Origin: CAZEGI01 sp964512105
GTDB taxonomy: Archaea > Altiarchaeota > Altiarchaeia > IMC4 > CAZEGI01
Assembly (NCBI GenBank): GCA_964512105.1
Contig: CAZEGI010000010.1
Location: 1 to 37,547 of the forward strand
Length of the DNA stretch: 37,547 nt
Reading direction: 5' to 3'
The notes beneath the pieces were generated by a model. That model saw nothing but the letters and a program-made list of their open reading frames with translations, did no database searches and was not told the origin of the DNA. How positions within the stretch are numbered: position 1 is the stretch's first letter; the number at the start of each line of letters is the position of its first letter. The translations under genes were made by a program, and so were the position numbers. This document shows positions 25,269 to 33,182 of this stretch, piece by piece.

Positions 25269-25295
25269 TGAGTACGCGGAGGGGAGTGCCCCTGT

Positions 25296-25395
25296 NNNNN
25301 NNNNNNNNNNNNNNNNNNNNNNNNNNNNNNNNNNNNNNNNNNNNNNNNNNNNNNNNNNNNNNNNNNNNNNNNNNNNNNNNNNNNNNNNNNNNNNN
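25296..25395. other. assembly gap of 100 N
   Basis: Exactly 100 N placed between the two identical 47-bp sequences. Together with the unannotated bases on its left (25269-25295) it forms the only gene-free stretch of note here; no gene is visible in it. Confidence 0.95.
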
Positions 25396-26367
25396 TCACC
25401 ACACAACTTCGACATCATCCGTGCGGAATTTTTGTTTTACAGCGGTTTCTTCCAACTTTTGTTTTATTCCGGCCTTGTGCATCAAAAGTCCGAGCACTGC
25501 AATCATTACTCCATTGTCACCGCAGTATCCCTTTGGGACATCAAATTTTGCTCCGTGTTCATCACACATGTCTTTCAGCATTTCCTGCAACCTTTTGTTG
25601 TTGCCGACGCCGCCTGTGAGAAGAACTTCCTTTGCTTTCAGGTGCGCGAGCGCACGTTCCGTAACTTCTGTAAGCATCGCGAATGTTGTTTCCTGCAGAG
25701 AATAACAAACGTCCTCCAAAGTTTCGCCTTCCCTGAACTTATTCACCGCATTTGTCAAAGGTCCGGAAAAACTCAAATCCGTGCCCTTGACCACGTAGGG
25801 TAACTCGATGTATTTTTTTCCCTTTCTTGCGAATTCCTCGATTTTCGGGCCAGCCGGATGCTTCATCCCCGTATCCCTGCCGAATTTGTCCAGCATGTTT
25901 CCAATCCCGATGTCAAGAGTTTCCCCGAAAATTCTGTACCTACCTTCCTTCAGCTTCAGAATCTGCGTGTTTCCGCCGGAGACGTACAAAACCAACGGGT
26001 TCTTGAATCCGGAAAGCTGCCTTGCAATCTCTATGTGCGCGATGCAGTGGTTCACGCCGATAATCGGAATTTTGTGGTAAAGCGCAAGCGTTCTTGCAGC
26101 GGTTGCAGCTGTCCTCAAACAGGGGCCCATGCCGGGTCCTTGGGAAAACGCAATGAGGTCAACTTTTTTAATGTCAATCTTGGACTTTTCCAGCGCCTCA
26201 TCAAGAGCCGGCTTCACGTTCTGCGCAAGATACTGCGCCGCATCCCTCGGGTGTATTCCGCCGTCTGCGGGGGAATAAATTTTCTTCACGTCCGCCAGGA
26301 ATTCTTTGTCTTTTACTATGCCGACACCCATGGTGTGTGCGGTTCCCTCAAAACCGATGCAGATCAT
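25396..26367 (-). CDS. kae1: tRNA N6-threonylcarbamoyladenosine synthase subunit Kae1
   Basis: A 323-residue ASKHA-fold protein, the catalytic subunit of the archaeal KEOPS complex that makes t6A37 in ANN-reading tRNAs. Visible signatures: FSQGPGMGPCLRTA (75-88), the iron/zinc-binding HCIAHIE (His107, His111), YVSGGNTQ (128-135), the DIGIGNMLDKFGRDTG segment (152-167) and LLTGGVGNNKRL near residue 258. It lacks the C-terminal Bud32 kinase domain that is fused in many euryarchaea, so Bud32 would be encoded elsewhere. The stop codon sits directly at the edge of the N gap. It diverges from the splicing endonuclease gene. Confidence 0.97.
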   Translation of the reverse strand: MICIGFEGTAHTMGVGIVKDKEFLADVKKIYSPADGGIHPRDAAQYLAQNVKPALDEALEKSKIDIKKVDLIAFSQGPGMGPCLRTAATAARTLALYHKIPIIGVNHCIAHIEIARQLSGFKNPLVLYVSGGNTQILKLKEGRYRIFGETLDIGIGNMLDKFGRDTGMKHPAGPKIEEFARKGKKYIELPYVVKGTDLSFSGPLTNAVNKFREGETLEDVCYSLQETTFAMLTEVTERALAHLKAKEVLLTGGVGNNKRLQEMLKDMCDEHGAKFDVPKGYCGDNGVMIAVLGLLMHKAGIKQKLEETAVKQKFRTDDVEVVW

Positions 26368-26423
26368 TCTTTCAAGTCGCGTGTGACTTCTTTAATAATA
26401 CATAATGATTATTATTATACAAA

Positions 26424-26936
26424 ATGGGCATCGGCATACTATCCGGGACGAAGGTCGTGGTCGGTGATAACGATACGAAATCCCAGCTTAAGGAACGCGG
26501 ATTTGGCGAGGATGAGGAGAAACGACTGGTCGTGTCACTGATAGAAGCGCTTTTTCTCGTTGACGAAGGGAAACTCGACGTGATGAAGGACGACAGGAAA
26601 CTTAAGTTCGATGACCTGCTGAAACTCGGTACAAAAAACGAAAAGGAGTTTTATTCGAAATTCCTGGTTTATAAGGACCTGAGAAAGCGCGGATTGCTCG
26701 TGAGAACAGGATTGAAATTCGGCACGGATTTCCGTGTTTACGAACGCGGGAAGACCATAAAGACCGGACACTCGAGGTATCTGGTTCACGTAATCCCGGA
26801 GGAATACACGTGCTCATTCCCGGAACTTGTCCGCGCTCTGCGCCTTACCGAGAACGTGAACAAGAGCATGATTTACGCGATTGTGGACGAGGAGGGCGAC
26901 GTTTCTTACTACCTTGTGGACAGGGTGAAGCTTTAG
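26424..26936 (+). CDS. endA: tRNA-splicing endonuclease
   Basis: A 170-residue protein with the N-terminal and C-terminal domains of the homotetrameric type of archaeal EndA. The catalytic triad is visible: Tyr106 in FRVYERG, His116 in GHSRYLVHV, and Lys147 in NKSMIYAIVDEEGDVSYY. It cleaves bulge-helix-bulge motifs in pre-tRNA. Its likely substrate within this window is the intron-containing tRNA-Trp at 33183-33410. The length fits the single-subunit type rather than the doubled or heteromeric types. First gene of an operon with a CheR-like methyltransferase (one base gap) and a PfkB kinase. Confidence 0.95.
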   Translation: MGIGILSGTKVVVGDNDTKSQLKERGFGEDEEKRLVVSLIEALFLVDEGKLDVMKDDRKLKFDDLLKLGTKNEKEFYSKFLVYKDLRKRGLLVRTGLKFGTDFRVYERGKTIKTGHSRYLVHVIPEEYTCSFPELVRALRLTENVNKSMIYAIVDEEGDVSYYLVDRVKL

Positions 26937-26937
26937 T

Positions 26938-27669
26938 ATGGTCCAAAAAATCAGGACAAGCAAATTGTATGGTTTGCTTAAGGATACAGAAAATCACAGC
27001 GACTCAATCACCTGCCTGATGCGGTATCCAGGACAACTCCTCGCATTGCGTAATCTGCTTCCGCAACTGATTGCTGCCCAGCGTATGGAAAATCCACACG
27101 AACCCGTAGAAATCACGATATACTCACTCGCATGTTCTACCGGAGAGGAGCCCGCTTCCATAGCCGCTGTTGTGGTTGATGAGGTTGAGAAACGGGGGTT
27201 GGGTACGCTTGGAGATGACCTAAGGGTGAGGGTGATAGGCATAGACGGCAATCCCGAAAACATAGCGAAAGCCAGACGAAAGCTGAGCAGCGGTTTTAGC
27301 ATAGGCGATACAGACGGCAAAAATGAACCTGAAAGTTTGGAATTCGTAAATTCGCGTCTCGGTAGGATTAACGAACTTGGGATGGTTGAGGTGCGGGTGG
27401 GCGATATTACAGGCGACCAAACACTCCGCAGCATTGCCGGCGGGAATGTGATATTCGCAAATTCAATGTTTTATCAGGTATATCTTGGTAGAGGAAGCCA
27501 AGCAGTTGGTTCATTCGTCGAATTTTGCGGATCCGCGCTAAGAAAAGGCACGGTGGTATTCATGACAGAGGATATGCTTAACGGCAGACCGGAATTCAAG
27601 TGTAGTATAACCATGGAAAGACCACTTGCCGGCAGGGAACTACCAGGTTACATTTACGTGAAAGTATGA
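26938..27669 (+). CDS. CheR-like SAM-dependent methyltransferase
   Basis: A 243-residue protein with the CheR signature: a degenerate form of the conserved T-x-F-F-R segment (SITCLMRYPGQLLALRNLLPQL, about 22-43), then YSLACSTGEEPASIA (62-75) as the SAM-binding motif I, VRVIGIDGNPENIAKAR (97-113) as the acidic ribose-binding loop, and a GNVIFANSMFYQVY strand that replaces the NxLxYF region of CheR. CheR methylates chemoreceptor glutamates, but the window contains no chemotaxis genes and the protein lies between endA and a sugar kinase. A different methylation target is possible. Its stop overlaps the kinase start by ATGA. Confidence 0.75.
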   Translation: MVQKIRTSKLYGLLKDTENHSDSITCLMRYPGQLLALRNLLPQLIAAQRMENPHEPVEITIYSLACSTGEEPASIAAVVVDEVEKRGLGTLGDDLRVRVIGIDGNPENIAKARRKLSSGFSIGDTDGKNEPESLEFVNSRLGRINELGMVEVRVGDITGDQTLRSIAGGNVIFANSMFYQVYLGRGSQAVGSFVEFCGSALRKGTVVFMTEDMLNGRPEFKCSITMERPLAGRELPGYIYVKV

Positions 27670-28583
27670 AATCCGTGAACCTCGTTGTTCTCGGAACACT
27701 TGCATTCGACAGTATCCAAACACCATTCGGAAAGGTTGAAAATGTTTTAGGGGGTTCAGCAACATATTTTTCACTTGCTGCACGGAATTTTTCCGAAGTG
27801 GGGATTGTCGGGGTTGTCGGAAAGGACTTTCCGCATGAGCATCTGGAATTTCTGAAAAATAAAAAAATAGACCTTCGCGGAGTGGAAAAAACAGAAGGAA
27901 AAACGTTCCGCTGGGAAGGTTACTATGAATACGACATGGACCAAGCGCATACATTGAAAACGGAACTGAACGTTCTTGAAACGTTCGAGCCGAAAATTCC
28001 GGATGAGTATGTCGGATGCGAATATCTTTTCCTTGCGAACACGGATCCGGAAATTCAACTAGAAGTGCTGAAAAGAATCAAACCAAGACACTCGTTCTGC
28101 GACACCATGAACTTCTGGATTGAACACAAGAATGCGGAACTAACGGAACTGCTGAAAAAAGTTGACGGCGTTTTCATAAATGAGGGAGAGGCGCGACAAT
28201 ACTGCAAAACTCCGAACCTCATACAGGCCGGGAGAAAACTGCTAAAACTCGGGCCGAAAAAAATTATAATAAAAAAGGGTGAGAGCGGTGCGTTGTTCTT
28301 CTCGGACAAGGAATTTTTCGTTGCTCCTGCATATCCGCTGGAGATTGTGAAAGACCCGACCGGTGCAGGGGATTCGTTTGCGGGCGGAACAGTCGGACAT
28401 CTCGCGAAGCATCAGGAATTCACGGATGCGGCGATAAAAAAATCCATGGTGTGCGGAAGCGTTGTTGCATCGTACGTGGTTGAGAATTTCGGGGTTGAAA
28501 GCTACAAAAAACTGAAGCACGAACATATTCAGGAAAGGTACGATACGTTTAAGAGGATTGTTGCCTTCGACCACGAATTTTAG
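27666..28583 (+). CDS. PfkB-family sugar or nucleoside kinase
   Basis: A 305-residue ribokinase-like protein. Near the start is VLGTLAFDSI and the glycine pair GGSATYFSLAARNF; the C-terminal signature is DPTGAGDSFAGG (about 233-244) with the catalytic Asp. FRWEGYYEYDMDQAHT may form the lid. VFINEGEARQY and KKIIIKKGESGAL are standard for the family. The substrate cannot be decided; members of this subgroup are often annotated only as PfkB kinases. It overlaps the upstream gene by four bases, so it is translationally coupled, and its 3' end overlaps a convergent gene by 35 bp. Confidence 0.9.
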   Translation: MKSVNLVVLGTLAFDSIQTPFGKVENVLGGSATYFSLAARNFSEVGIVGVVGKDFPHEHLEFLKNKKIDLRGVEKTEGKTFRWEGYYEYDMDQAHTLKTELNVLETFEPKIPDEYVGCEYLFLANTDPEIQLEVLKRIKPRHSFCDTMNFWIEHKNAELTELLKKVDGVFINEGEARQYCKTPNLIQAGRKLLKLGPKKIIIKKGESGALFFSDKEFFVAPAYPLEIVKDPTGAGDSFAGGTVGHLAKHQEFTDAAIKKSMVCGSVVASYVVENFGVESYKKLKHEHIQERYDTFKRIVAFDHEF

Positions 28584-29646
28584 ATTCTACGTTTCTGGGG
28601 ATGATATCGCTGAATTCATCACGGGTTTCTCGTGTCACGTCCAGCCATTTTCTCAGGTGTCCGCCATCAATGTCTATCAGGTAGTCCGGCAGGACTGAAA
28701 CCCAGCGGGGCTTCGGAACGGGAAATTCCCACGCGAGTATGTTCTCAAAATCCGGTGGAAACGGAATTATGCCTTGCTCGGAATTCATCCCCACGATTCC
28801 TGCATCGTTCCACTGTATCAATTGTTCCAGGCATCTCTCCTCGTAACCAAGCAGGAGTCCAAAGTGCGTTCCTGCCCGTCTGCGCGTGTTGGCATGAGGA
28901 ACCCCACGGATATATTGTCCCAGCGCGTCGTGGTTTAGAACGCAATTAAGTTCGAAGAAAACGATTCTTCCGTTGCTGAAGGTGAAGTTTACCTCTGGGT
29001 GCGTTAAGGTGAACCCTGCTTCGCATAAATAAGCGCCGGCCATCCACATTGGTCCCTCGTATTTGTCCATCATGTATCGTTCGCATTCGCGTATGGCGGA
29101 TTTAAACCTTTCAATGAGTTCATCCGAGTTTGGGGCGTTTGGATTTCTGAGAAACTCATTTCTCACGGCAAACATTGTACCATACATTCTTCTTAGTTGA
29201 GCAAAATCCTCCGGGGGCATTTCCACTTTTTTCATCCCGAATCGCGGAAAAACCGCTTGGCCGTTTTCATCCAAGGGCGGATGCTCACTGTTGAAGAGCA
29301 ATGGTGGGATTATCCCATCGGCATTCGGCCTTGCAGCCGGCGGCGGTCTGAAGGTTCGCACTTCGGCGACGTTTTCGGGAAACAGGGTGTGCCCCAAGCG
29401 GTATATCTCGTACAGACGATGAAAACCGTAGGTTGCTGTAGAGAACAAAAAACGCTCCCTACGCATGGGTATCAGTTCTCCGTTACAATCGTAAAAAATC
29501 CTGCCATAATTTTGATGAAACTCCTTTACCATCTCTGAACCGGAAAAGTCCAAAGGTTCGGAAAGCTCGAATATGTGGCCCTCCTCGCCTGTGATGATTC
29601 TCTTCGGCCCGGGAAGTTTTCCCGATTTTATGGTTCTTATTGCCAT
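28549..29646 (-). CDS. unknown conserved-looking cytoplasmic protein
   Basis: A 365-residue protein with no signal peptide or TM helix. Recognisable features are only a basic N-terminus (MAIRTIKSGKLPGPKR), two central helices around FAQLRRMYGTMFAVRNEF, and a HPEVNFTFSNGRIVFFELN segment near residue 215, which has the general look of the catalytic-loop region of protein-kinase or aminoglycoside-phosphotransferase folds (H-x-x-x-N then D/E after a strand). That likeness is weak and no ATP-binding glycine loop is evident. It is convergent with the PfkB gene, overlapping by 35 bp. No family assigned. Confidence 0.7.
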   Translation of the reverse strand: MAIRTIKSGKLPGPKRIITGEEGHIFELSEPLDFSGSEMVKEFHQNYGRIFYDCNGELIPMRRERFLFSTATYGFHRLYEIYRLGHTLFPENVAEVRTFRPPPAARPNADGIIPPLLFNSEHPPLDENGQAVFPRFGMKKVEMPPEDFAQLRRMYGTMFAVRNEFLRNPNAPNSDELIERFKSAIRECERYMMDKYEGPMWMAGAYLCEAGFTLTHPEVNFTFSNGRIVFFELNCVLNHDALGQYIRGVPHANTRRRAGTHFGLLLGYEERCLEQLIQWNDAGIVGMNSEQGIIPFPPDFENILAWEFPVPKPRWVSVLPDYLIDIDGGHLRKWLDVTRETRDEFSDIIPRNVESKIRGRRQQSS

Positions 29647-29688
29647 AACTAAATCAATACACGCAGTCCGCGAATAAATGCAGAAAAA

Positions 29689-30270
29689 CTAAAGGTCGAG
29701 GTCGAAGACACTGCTCCTTCCAGACATTATGTTCGGCAGGACGCCCTTGTCCCTCAGAATGTTGTCGCATCTCCTGCAGTACCTGTCCCCATTGAAGTCG
29801 AGGTCTATTATCGAGTCCGCATACTGCATCACGCACTTTGAGCCCAGACATTTTTCCAGACCGAAGACGCGGCCGATTTCGTACAGCGCAACTTTCCTCA
29901 TCCTGCTCAGGAACTGCTGGCGGTCGACGTTCCATTTCAGGCGGTGCAGTGACATTACCGCTGTTGCGGAATCCGGGTCAGACGCCCCGAAAACGAAGTT
30001 GCGCTTCGGGGTGAACAGGTCAACCTCCGTAACGCCGAGAATCACGTCCTTCCTGCCCCGCATCCTCTTCGCCTCCTTGAGCAGGACTTCCGCATCGTAC
30101 TGGCCACGGGATTCGTTGAGAGAGCCCCGCGGTAGTCCTGTTGTGTACAGCACGGAAACATCCGCAATTTCGGTTAAAATTTTCTTTAACTCGTCCACAT
30201 CGTGCCCGGGAACGCTCCCGAACGGCAGTATCTGGATTACGCGTTTGGTGATTTTCATGCTCCCATCCAT
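29689..30270 (-). CDS. archaemetzincin homologue lacking all zinc-binding histidines
   Basis: About 193 residues from the ATG at 30270; a second ATG at 30258 (MKITKRVIQILPFG) is preceded by a GGGAG-like element. Archaemetzincins carry HEXXHXXGXXHCX4CXMX17CXXC. Here the motif reads YEIGRVFGLEKC followed by LGSKCVM and later YCRRC: the Glu, Gly and all four structural cysteines are kept, but the three zinc-ligand histidines are Tyr, Arg and Lys (29883-29848). The structural zinc site should form and the catalytic one cannot. N-terminal half (IQILPFGSVPGHDV, GVTEVDLFTPKRNFVFGAS) is typical of the family. It is likely an inactive homologue with a binding or regulatory role. Confidence 0.88.
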   Translation of the reverse strand: MDGSMKITKRVIQILPFGSVPGHDVDELKKILTEIADVSVLYTTGLPRGSLNESRGQYDAEVLLKEAKRMRGRKDVILGVTEVDLFTPKRNFVFGASDPDSATAVMSLHRLKWNVDRQQFLSRMRKVALYEIGRVFGLEKCLGSKCVMQYADSIIDLDFNGDRYCRRCDNILRDKGVLPNIMSGRSSVFDLDL

Positions 30271-30288
30271 AAGGTATTGTATTACCCT

Positions 30289-30297
30289 CTTATATAC
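30289..30297 (-). promoter_or_regulatory. TATA box of the archaemetzincin gene
   Basis: GTATATAAG on the minus strand, centred about 23 nt before the ATG at 30270. The distance favours the start at 30270 as a leaderless message. Confidence 0.55.
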
Positions 30298-30322
30298 AAT
30301 CGGGTTAAAAAACAAATTTGGG

Positions 30323-31738
30323 TCAGATTTTGTATTCCTTGCCCTGCTTGGGTATTAAAACACCGGCACCTTCGGGCACGATTTTTCTGAAGAGTTCCGG
30401 TTTTTCCGTATGTATCGCGAACAGCTTCTTCGGGTTTGCGGTTGCAACGATCTCTCTAAGGTCATTGCTTGGGGCATGGCCGCTGCAGTGCGACTGGAAG
30501 AAGTCCAGTTTGAAGTGCTCGACCCAGTTTTTCAGGCGCTCGAAGCTCACAGCCATGTCCTCGTTGAACGGCTCGGAAAGCGAGTAGATGAAAGTACTTC
30601 CACTGACCGGCTTGATGTCGATTAATTCTTTCATCTTGTAGAATGATGAGCAGAAAACCGCATTGTCCTGTTTAATTTCATCCGCTTTTACCGTATTTTC
30701 CAGGCCCAGAAACTGCCTTTCTTCCGGAGTGTAATCCTCGTCCGCATAGGTGCCGGAACCTTTTTTCGGAATGTACAGAAGGATGTTTTCGTCATCCGGT
30801 GCTGGCGCGTTGAGTTCAGGATTCTGCGACAGGAATTTCAGCAGGAACGCATCGCTGAGGTGCACCATCAGTTTTCTGCCGTTTTTGCGGGCAACATCCA
30901 GAAATGTTTTTACTCTCGTCAGGTCCTTGAAGTTGAAGTCCGCTACGACCATGCCCCCGGTCTTCATGGTTTTTTCGTTGCATTCCGTGAACACCCGTTC
31001 CTCGGTTCTTCCGTCGCTTGGCTGGTCTATTCTCGTGCCCTCGCACAGCATGTAATCAATGTCCTTAGACGAGGTTTTTTCAAGAAACCCGCGGGTTAAT
31101 TCACCATGCGTTCCGTGCAGGCGGATGTCGCCGGTGTAGAGGATAGTGCCTTCTGAAGTGTGGATTATGAATCCGCATGCTCCGGGGATTGAGTGGTCAA
31201 CATTCAAGGGAACTATTTCGAGGTTGTCGAGTTTTATTTTTTCACCGCTTCTGAAAGTTTTTACCTTTCTTTGCACCGGCTCCTTACGACAGTCTTTCCG
31301 CAGCAGCGGGCGTTCCTTGAAGTTCAGAATTTCCGACTCGATGTTTCGCGTCTTGGCCTCGTCCAGCGCCTTCAGGATTAGTAGGGAAGTTTCGCTGCAA
31401 TGCAGCGGTATTTTCTCATGCAGGAATGAAACGTAATTTACATGGTCCGCATGTGCGTGCGAAATGAAGACTGCCTGAACCCCGCACTCTTCGGGCTTTC
31501 TTCCTATGACACTCAGCAAGTCGCTCCTGTAGATCCCCTTAAGGTCCGGTATGAGCCCGAGTTCCAGAAAATCCCCCAGGCCGTTGCCGGGTCGTGGCGT
31601 TAGATACTCCTCAAAGTACAACCCGCGCTGACCGAAACTCATCCCGAAGTCCAACAAAATGCGGGTTCCGGAGTCCTCAAGCAGGAATTTGTTCCCGCCG
31701 ATTTCGCCAACACCGCCGTAAAGCGTCAGTGCCACCAT
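30323..31738 (-). CDS. beta-CASP metallo-beta-lactamase ribonuclease (RNase J-like)
   Basis: A 471-residue MBL-fold nuclease. The metal-binding motif is SHAHADHV (93-100), followed by LNVDHSIPGACGF, the LYTGDIRLHG segment carrying the bridging Asp, the beta-CASP domain with GGMVVADFNFKDLTRV and GRKLMVHLSDAF, and the C-terminal CSGHAPSNDL and FAIHTE segments that complete the metal site. Archaeal relatives are 5'-3' exoribonucleases or endonucleases in RNA processing. There is no KH domain as in archaeal CPSF, and no C-terminal domain as in bacterial RNase J. It diverges from the gene at 31773 across only 34 bp. Confidence 0.9.
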   Translation of the reverse strand: MVALTLYGGVGEIGGNKFLLEDSGTRILLDFGMSFGQRGLYFEEYLTPRPGNGLGDFLELGLIPDLKGIYRSDLLSVIGRKPEECGVQAVFISHAHADHVNYVSFLHEKIPLHCSETSLLILKALDEAKTRNIESEILNFKERPLLRKDCRKEPVQRKVKTFRSGEKIKLDNLEIVPLNVDHSIPGACGFIIHTSEGTILYTGDIRLHGTHGELTRGFLEKTSSKDIDYMLCEGTRIDQPSDGRTEERVFTECNEKTMKTGGMVVADFNFKDLTRVKTFLDVARKNGRKLMVHLSDAFLLKFLSQNPELNAPAPDDENILLYIPKKGSGTYADEDYTPEERQFLGLENTVKADEIKQDNAVFCSSFYKMKELIDIKPVSGSTFIYSLSEPFNEDMAVSFERLKNWVEHFKLDFFQSHCSGHAPSNDLREIVATANPKKLFAIHTEKPELFRKIVPEGAGVLIPKQGKEYKI

Positions 31739-31772
31739 GTTAGTATTTTAGGATTCACGCTATTAATTTAAT
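31739..31772. promoter_or_regulatory. 34-bp divergent promoter region
   Basis: Two oppositely oriented TATA-like boxes fit in this space: TTAAATTAATA on the minus strand (31761-31771), 28 nt before the RNase J ATG, and GTATTTTA on the plus strand (31743-31750), 26 nt before the ATG at 31773. The two initiation complexes would overlap, so the genes may exclude each other's transcription. Confidence 0.5.
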
Positions 31773-32255
31773 ATGGCACTCGCAAGGAAGGAAAGGGAGA
31801 GATTGCCTGACCTCAAATTGAGAGAAACCGGAAGATTGACTGTTGAGGACATGCGAAGAATAGAGCAGGAGCGAGGCTGGGTTGATGAATATAACGAAGA
31901 AAAAAGACTAATGAGAGGAGGTGGAGGTATAGAGAAAAAAAGCGGAAGATATGGCGAGGCGAGAAGAATTTTAATGGAGGATGTATTAAGTGTAACGAAT
32001 GCAAGTGAACAAGAACGGGAACTTCTGATTAACTCTTTCGTTTTAGACGATAAAGAAGCTATAGAGTCCGCATGGAGCAGTTATCTGGAACTCGCAGGCA
32101 TCGAGATGGCACGCGAAACACTGCGAATTATAGCACGTGAATCCAGAAGAATTGCAGAAGAGGTTAGGCGGAGAGGTATGAGAACGGATACATGGAATAA
32201 CGCACTTCAGGCGATAGCACCTGTTGCAGAATGGAGATTAATGAAACTTGAGTAA
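31773..32255 (+). CDS. unknown charged helical protein
   Basis: A 160-residue, Arg/Glu-rich, probably all-helical cytoplasmic protein (MALARKERERLPDLK at the start; RIIARESRRIAEEVRRRG near residue 120). No recognised domain, signal or TM helix. It is supported by a TATA box 26 nt before its ATG and by lying exactly between two well-formed genes: its stop directly abuts the stop of the convergent gene at 32256. Confidence 0.65.
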   Translation: MALARKERERLPDLKLRETGRLTVEDMRRIEQERGWVDEYNEEKRLMRGGGGIEKKSGRYGEARRILMEDVLSVTNASEQERELLINSFVLDDKEAIESAWSSYLELAGIEMARETLRIIARESRRIAEEVRRRGMRTDTWNNALQAIAPVAEWRLMKLE

Positions 32256-32777
32256 TCATTTAAAGTATTTCTTACGCTCGCTGAATTTCTTCTCTATGCC
32301 CTCAAGCTGCTTTGAGAATTTCTTGCACTGGGACTTCACGCCTGCAAACTTCCCCGCATTTATTTTAACTATCGCCTGCGTCATCTCGGATCTCAGCGCA
32401 TCAATGTCCTCTGCAATCCTGAGGTCGTTTTCCAATGCAGATGCAAGCGATTTCTCGTCTATGCCATGAACGTTGCAGAACACTGAATAACCAGCCATTC
32501 CGTGATTAATCTTATCAGTAATTCTGTCGAAAAGTTTGAGACATTGCTGCATGTGCTTCGCGTCATCCTTCTTTCTAGATTTTATGGCCTTGCCTAGCGC
32601 CTGGTTCCACCTGTGCCGCATCTCTCCGAGAATCAGAACATAAGAATCGCAAACGCGCCTGGTCCGCAGCTCGAGGTCTTTCTTGTCGCTGACCCTGTCC
32701 AGAAAAACGCCCTTTATTTTTCCGACAAGTCCCGACTTGGACTTGATTTTGTTTATGGTGTCGCGTATGATCGGCAT
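32256..32777 (-). CDS. unknown helical, lysine-rich protein
   Basis: A 173-residue, strongly basic, helical protein (MPIIRDTINKIKSKSG; C-terminus KKFSERKKYFK), with coiled-coil-like stretches around 55-90 and 105-170. The composition and length remind one of coiled-coil proteins involved in membrane or chromosome organisation, but no family motif is recognised. It is convergent with the gene at 31773 and diverges from the parvulin gene, 51 bp away. Confidence 0.65.
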   Translation of the reverse strand: MPIIRDTINKIKSKSGLVGKIKGVFLDRVSDKKDLELRTRRVCDSYVLILGEMRHRWNQALGKAIKSRKKDDAKHMQQCLKLFDRITDKINHGMAGYSVFCNVHGIDEKSLASALENDLRIAEDIDALRSEMTQAIVKINAGKFAGVKSQCKKFSKQLEGIEKKFSERKKYFK

Positions 32778-32828
32778 TTTGTTAACTATTTTATTACGTT
32801 TTTATAAACGCGATATCCATTATTAGCC

Positions 32829-33110
32829 ATGGTAAGTGAAGTCCGTGCCGCCCACATACTCGTGAAGGGCGAAGGAAAGGCAAAGGAGCTGCTGGACAGG
32901 ATAAAAGCGGGCGAACGTTTCGAGGAACTTGCGAAAAAATACTCCGAATGCCCGTCAGGAAAACGCGGCGGGGATTTGGGATGGTTCGGTCGCGGCAGAA
33001 TGGTGCGGGAGTTCGAAAATACCGCATTTAACGGGGAAAGGGGGAAAGTTGTCGGACCGGTAAAAACGCAGTTCGGCTGCCACCTGATAAAGGTTATTGA
33101 CAAAAAATAA
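32829..33110 (+). CDS. parvulin-type peptidyl-prolyl isomerase
   Basis: A 93-residue single-domain parvulin: VRAAHILVKGEGKAKELLDRI, then FEELAKKYSECPSGKRGGDLGWFGRGRMVREFENTAF and GPVKTQFGCHLIKVID, covering the whole fold from first to last strand. It lacks a signal peptide, so it acts in the cytoplasm, like the small parvulins known from archaea. It catalyses cis-trans isomerisation of prolyl bonds. The gene ends in a strong hairpin (33117-33139). Confidence 0.95.
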   Translation: MVSEVRAAHILVKGEGKAKELLDRIKAGERFEELAKKYSECPSGKRGGDLGWFGRGRMVREFENTAFNGERGKVVGPVKTQFGCHLIKVIDKK

Positions 33111-33116
33111 TTCTTT

Positions 33117-33139
33117 GAATTTTTGCGTCGCAAAAATTC
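33117..33139 (+). terminator. hairpin terminator after the parvulin gene
   Basis: A perfect 10-bp inverted repeat, GAATTTTTGC and GCAAAAATTC, separated by GTC, seven bases after the parvulin stop and followed by a T/C-rich run. It can act in both directions, between the convergent parvulin and tRNA-Trp genes. Confidence 0.65.
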
Positions 33140-33157
33140 CTTTTCTTTCCGTAAACG

Positions 33158-33178
33158 CTTTCTTTTGCAAAAAGAAAG
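33158..33178 (-). terminator. A+T-rich hairpin behind tRNA-Trp
   Basis: CTTTCTTTT pairs with AAAAGAAAG over 9 bp with a 3-nt loop, 5 bases after the mature 3' end of the tRNA (33183). Read on the minus strand it gives a T-rich stretch suited to archaeal termination. Confidence 0.5.
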
Positions 33179-33182
33179 GGTT

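Noticed and set aside
25269..25295. A possible stem-loop or gene end left of the second gap
   Set aside because: The AGGGG-AGTG-CCCCT repeat sits at a contig end beside a duplicated sequence and is probably an assembly artefact.
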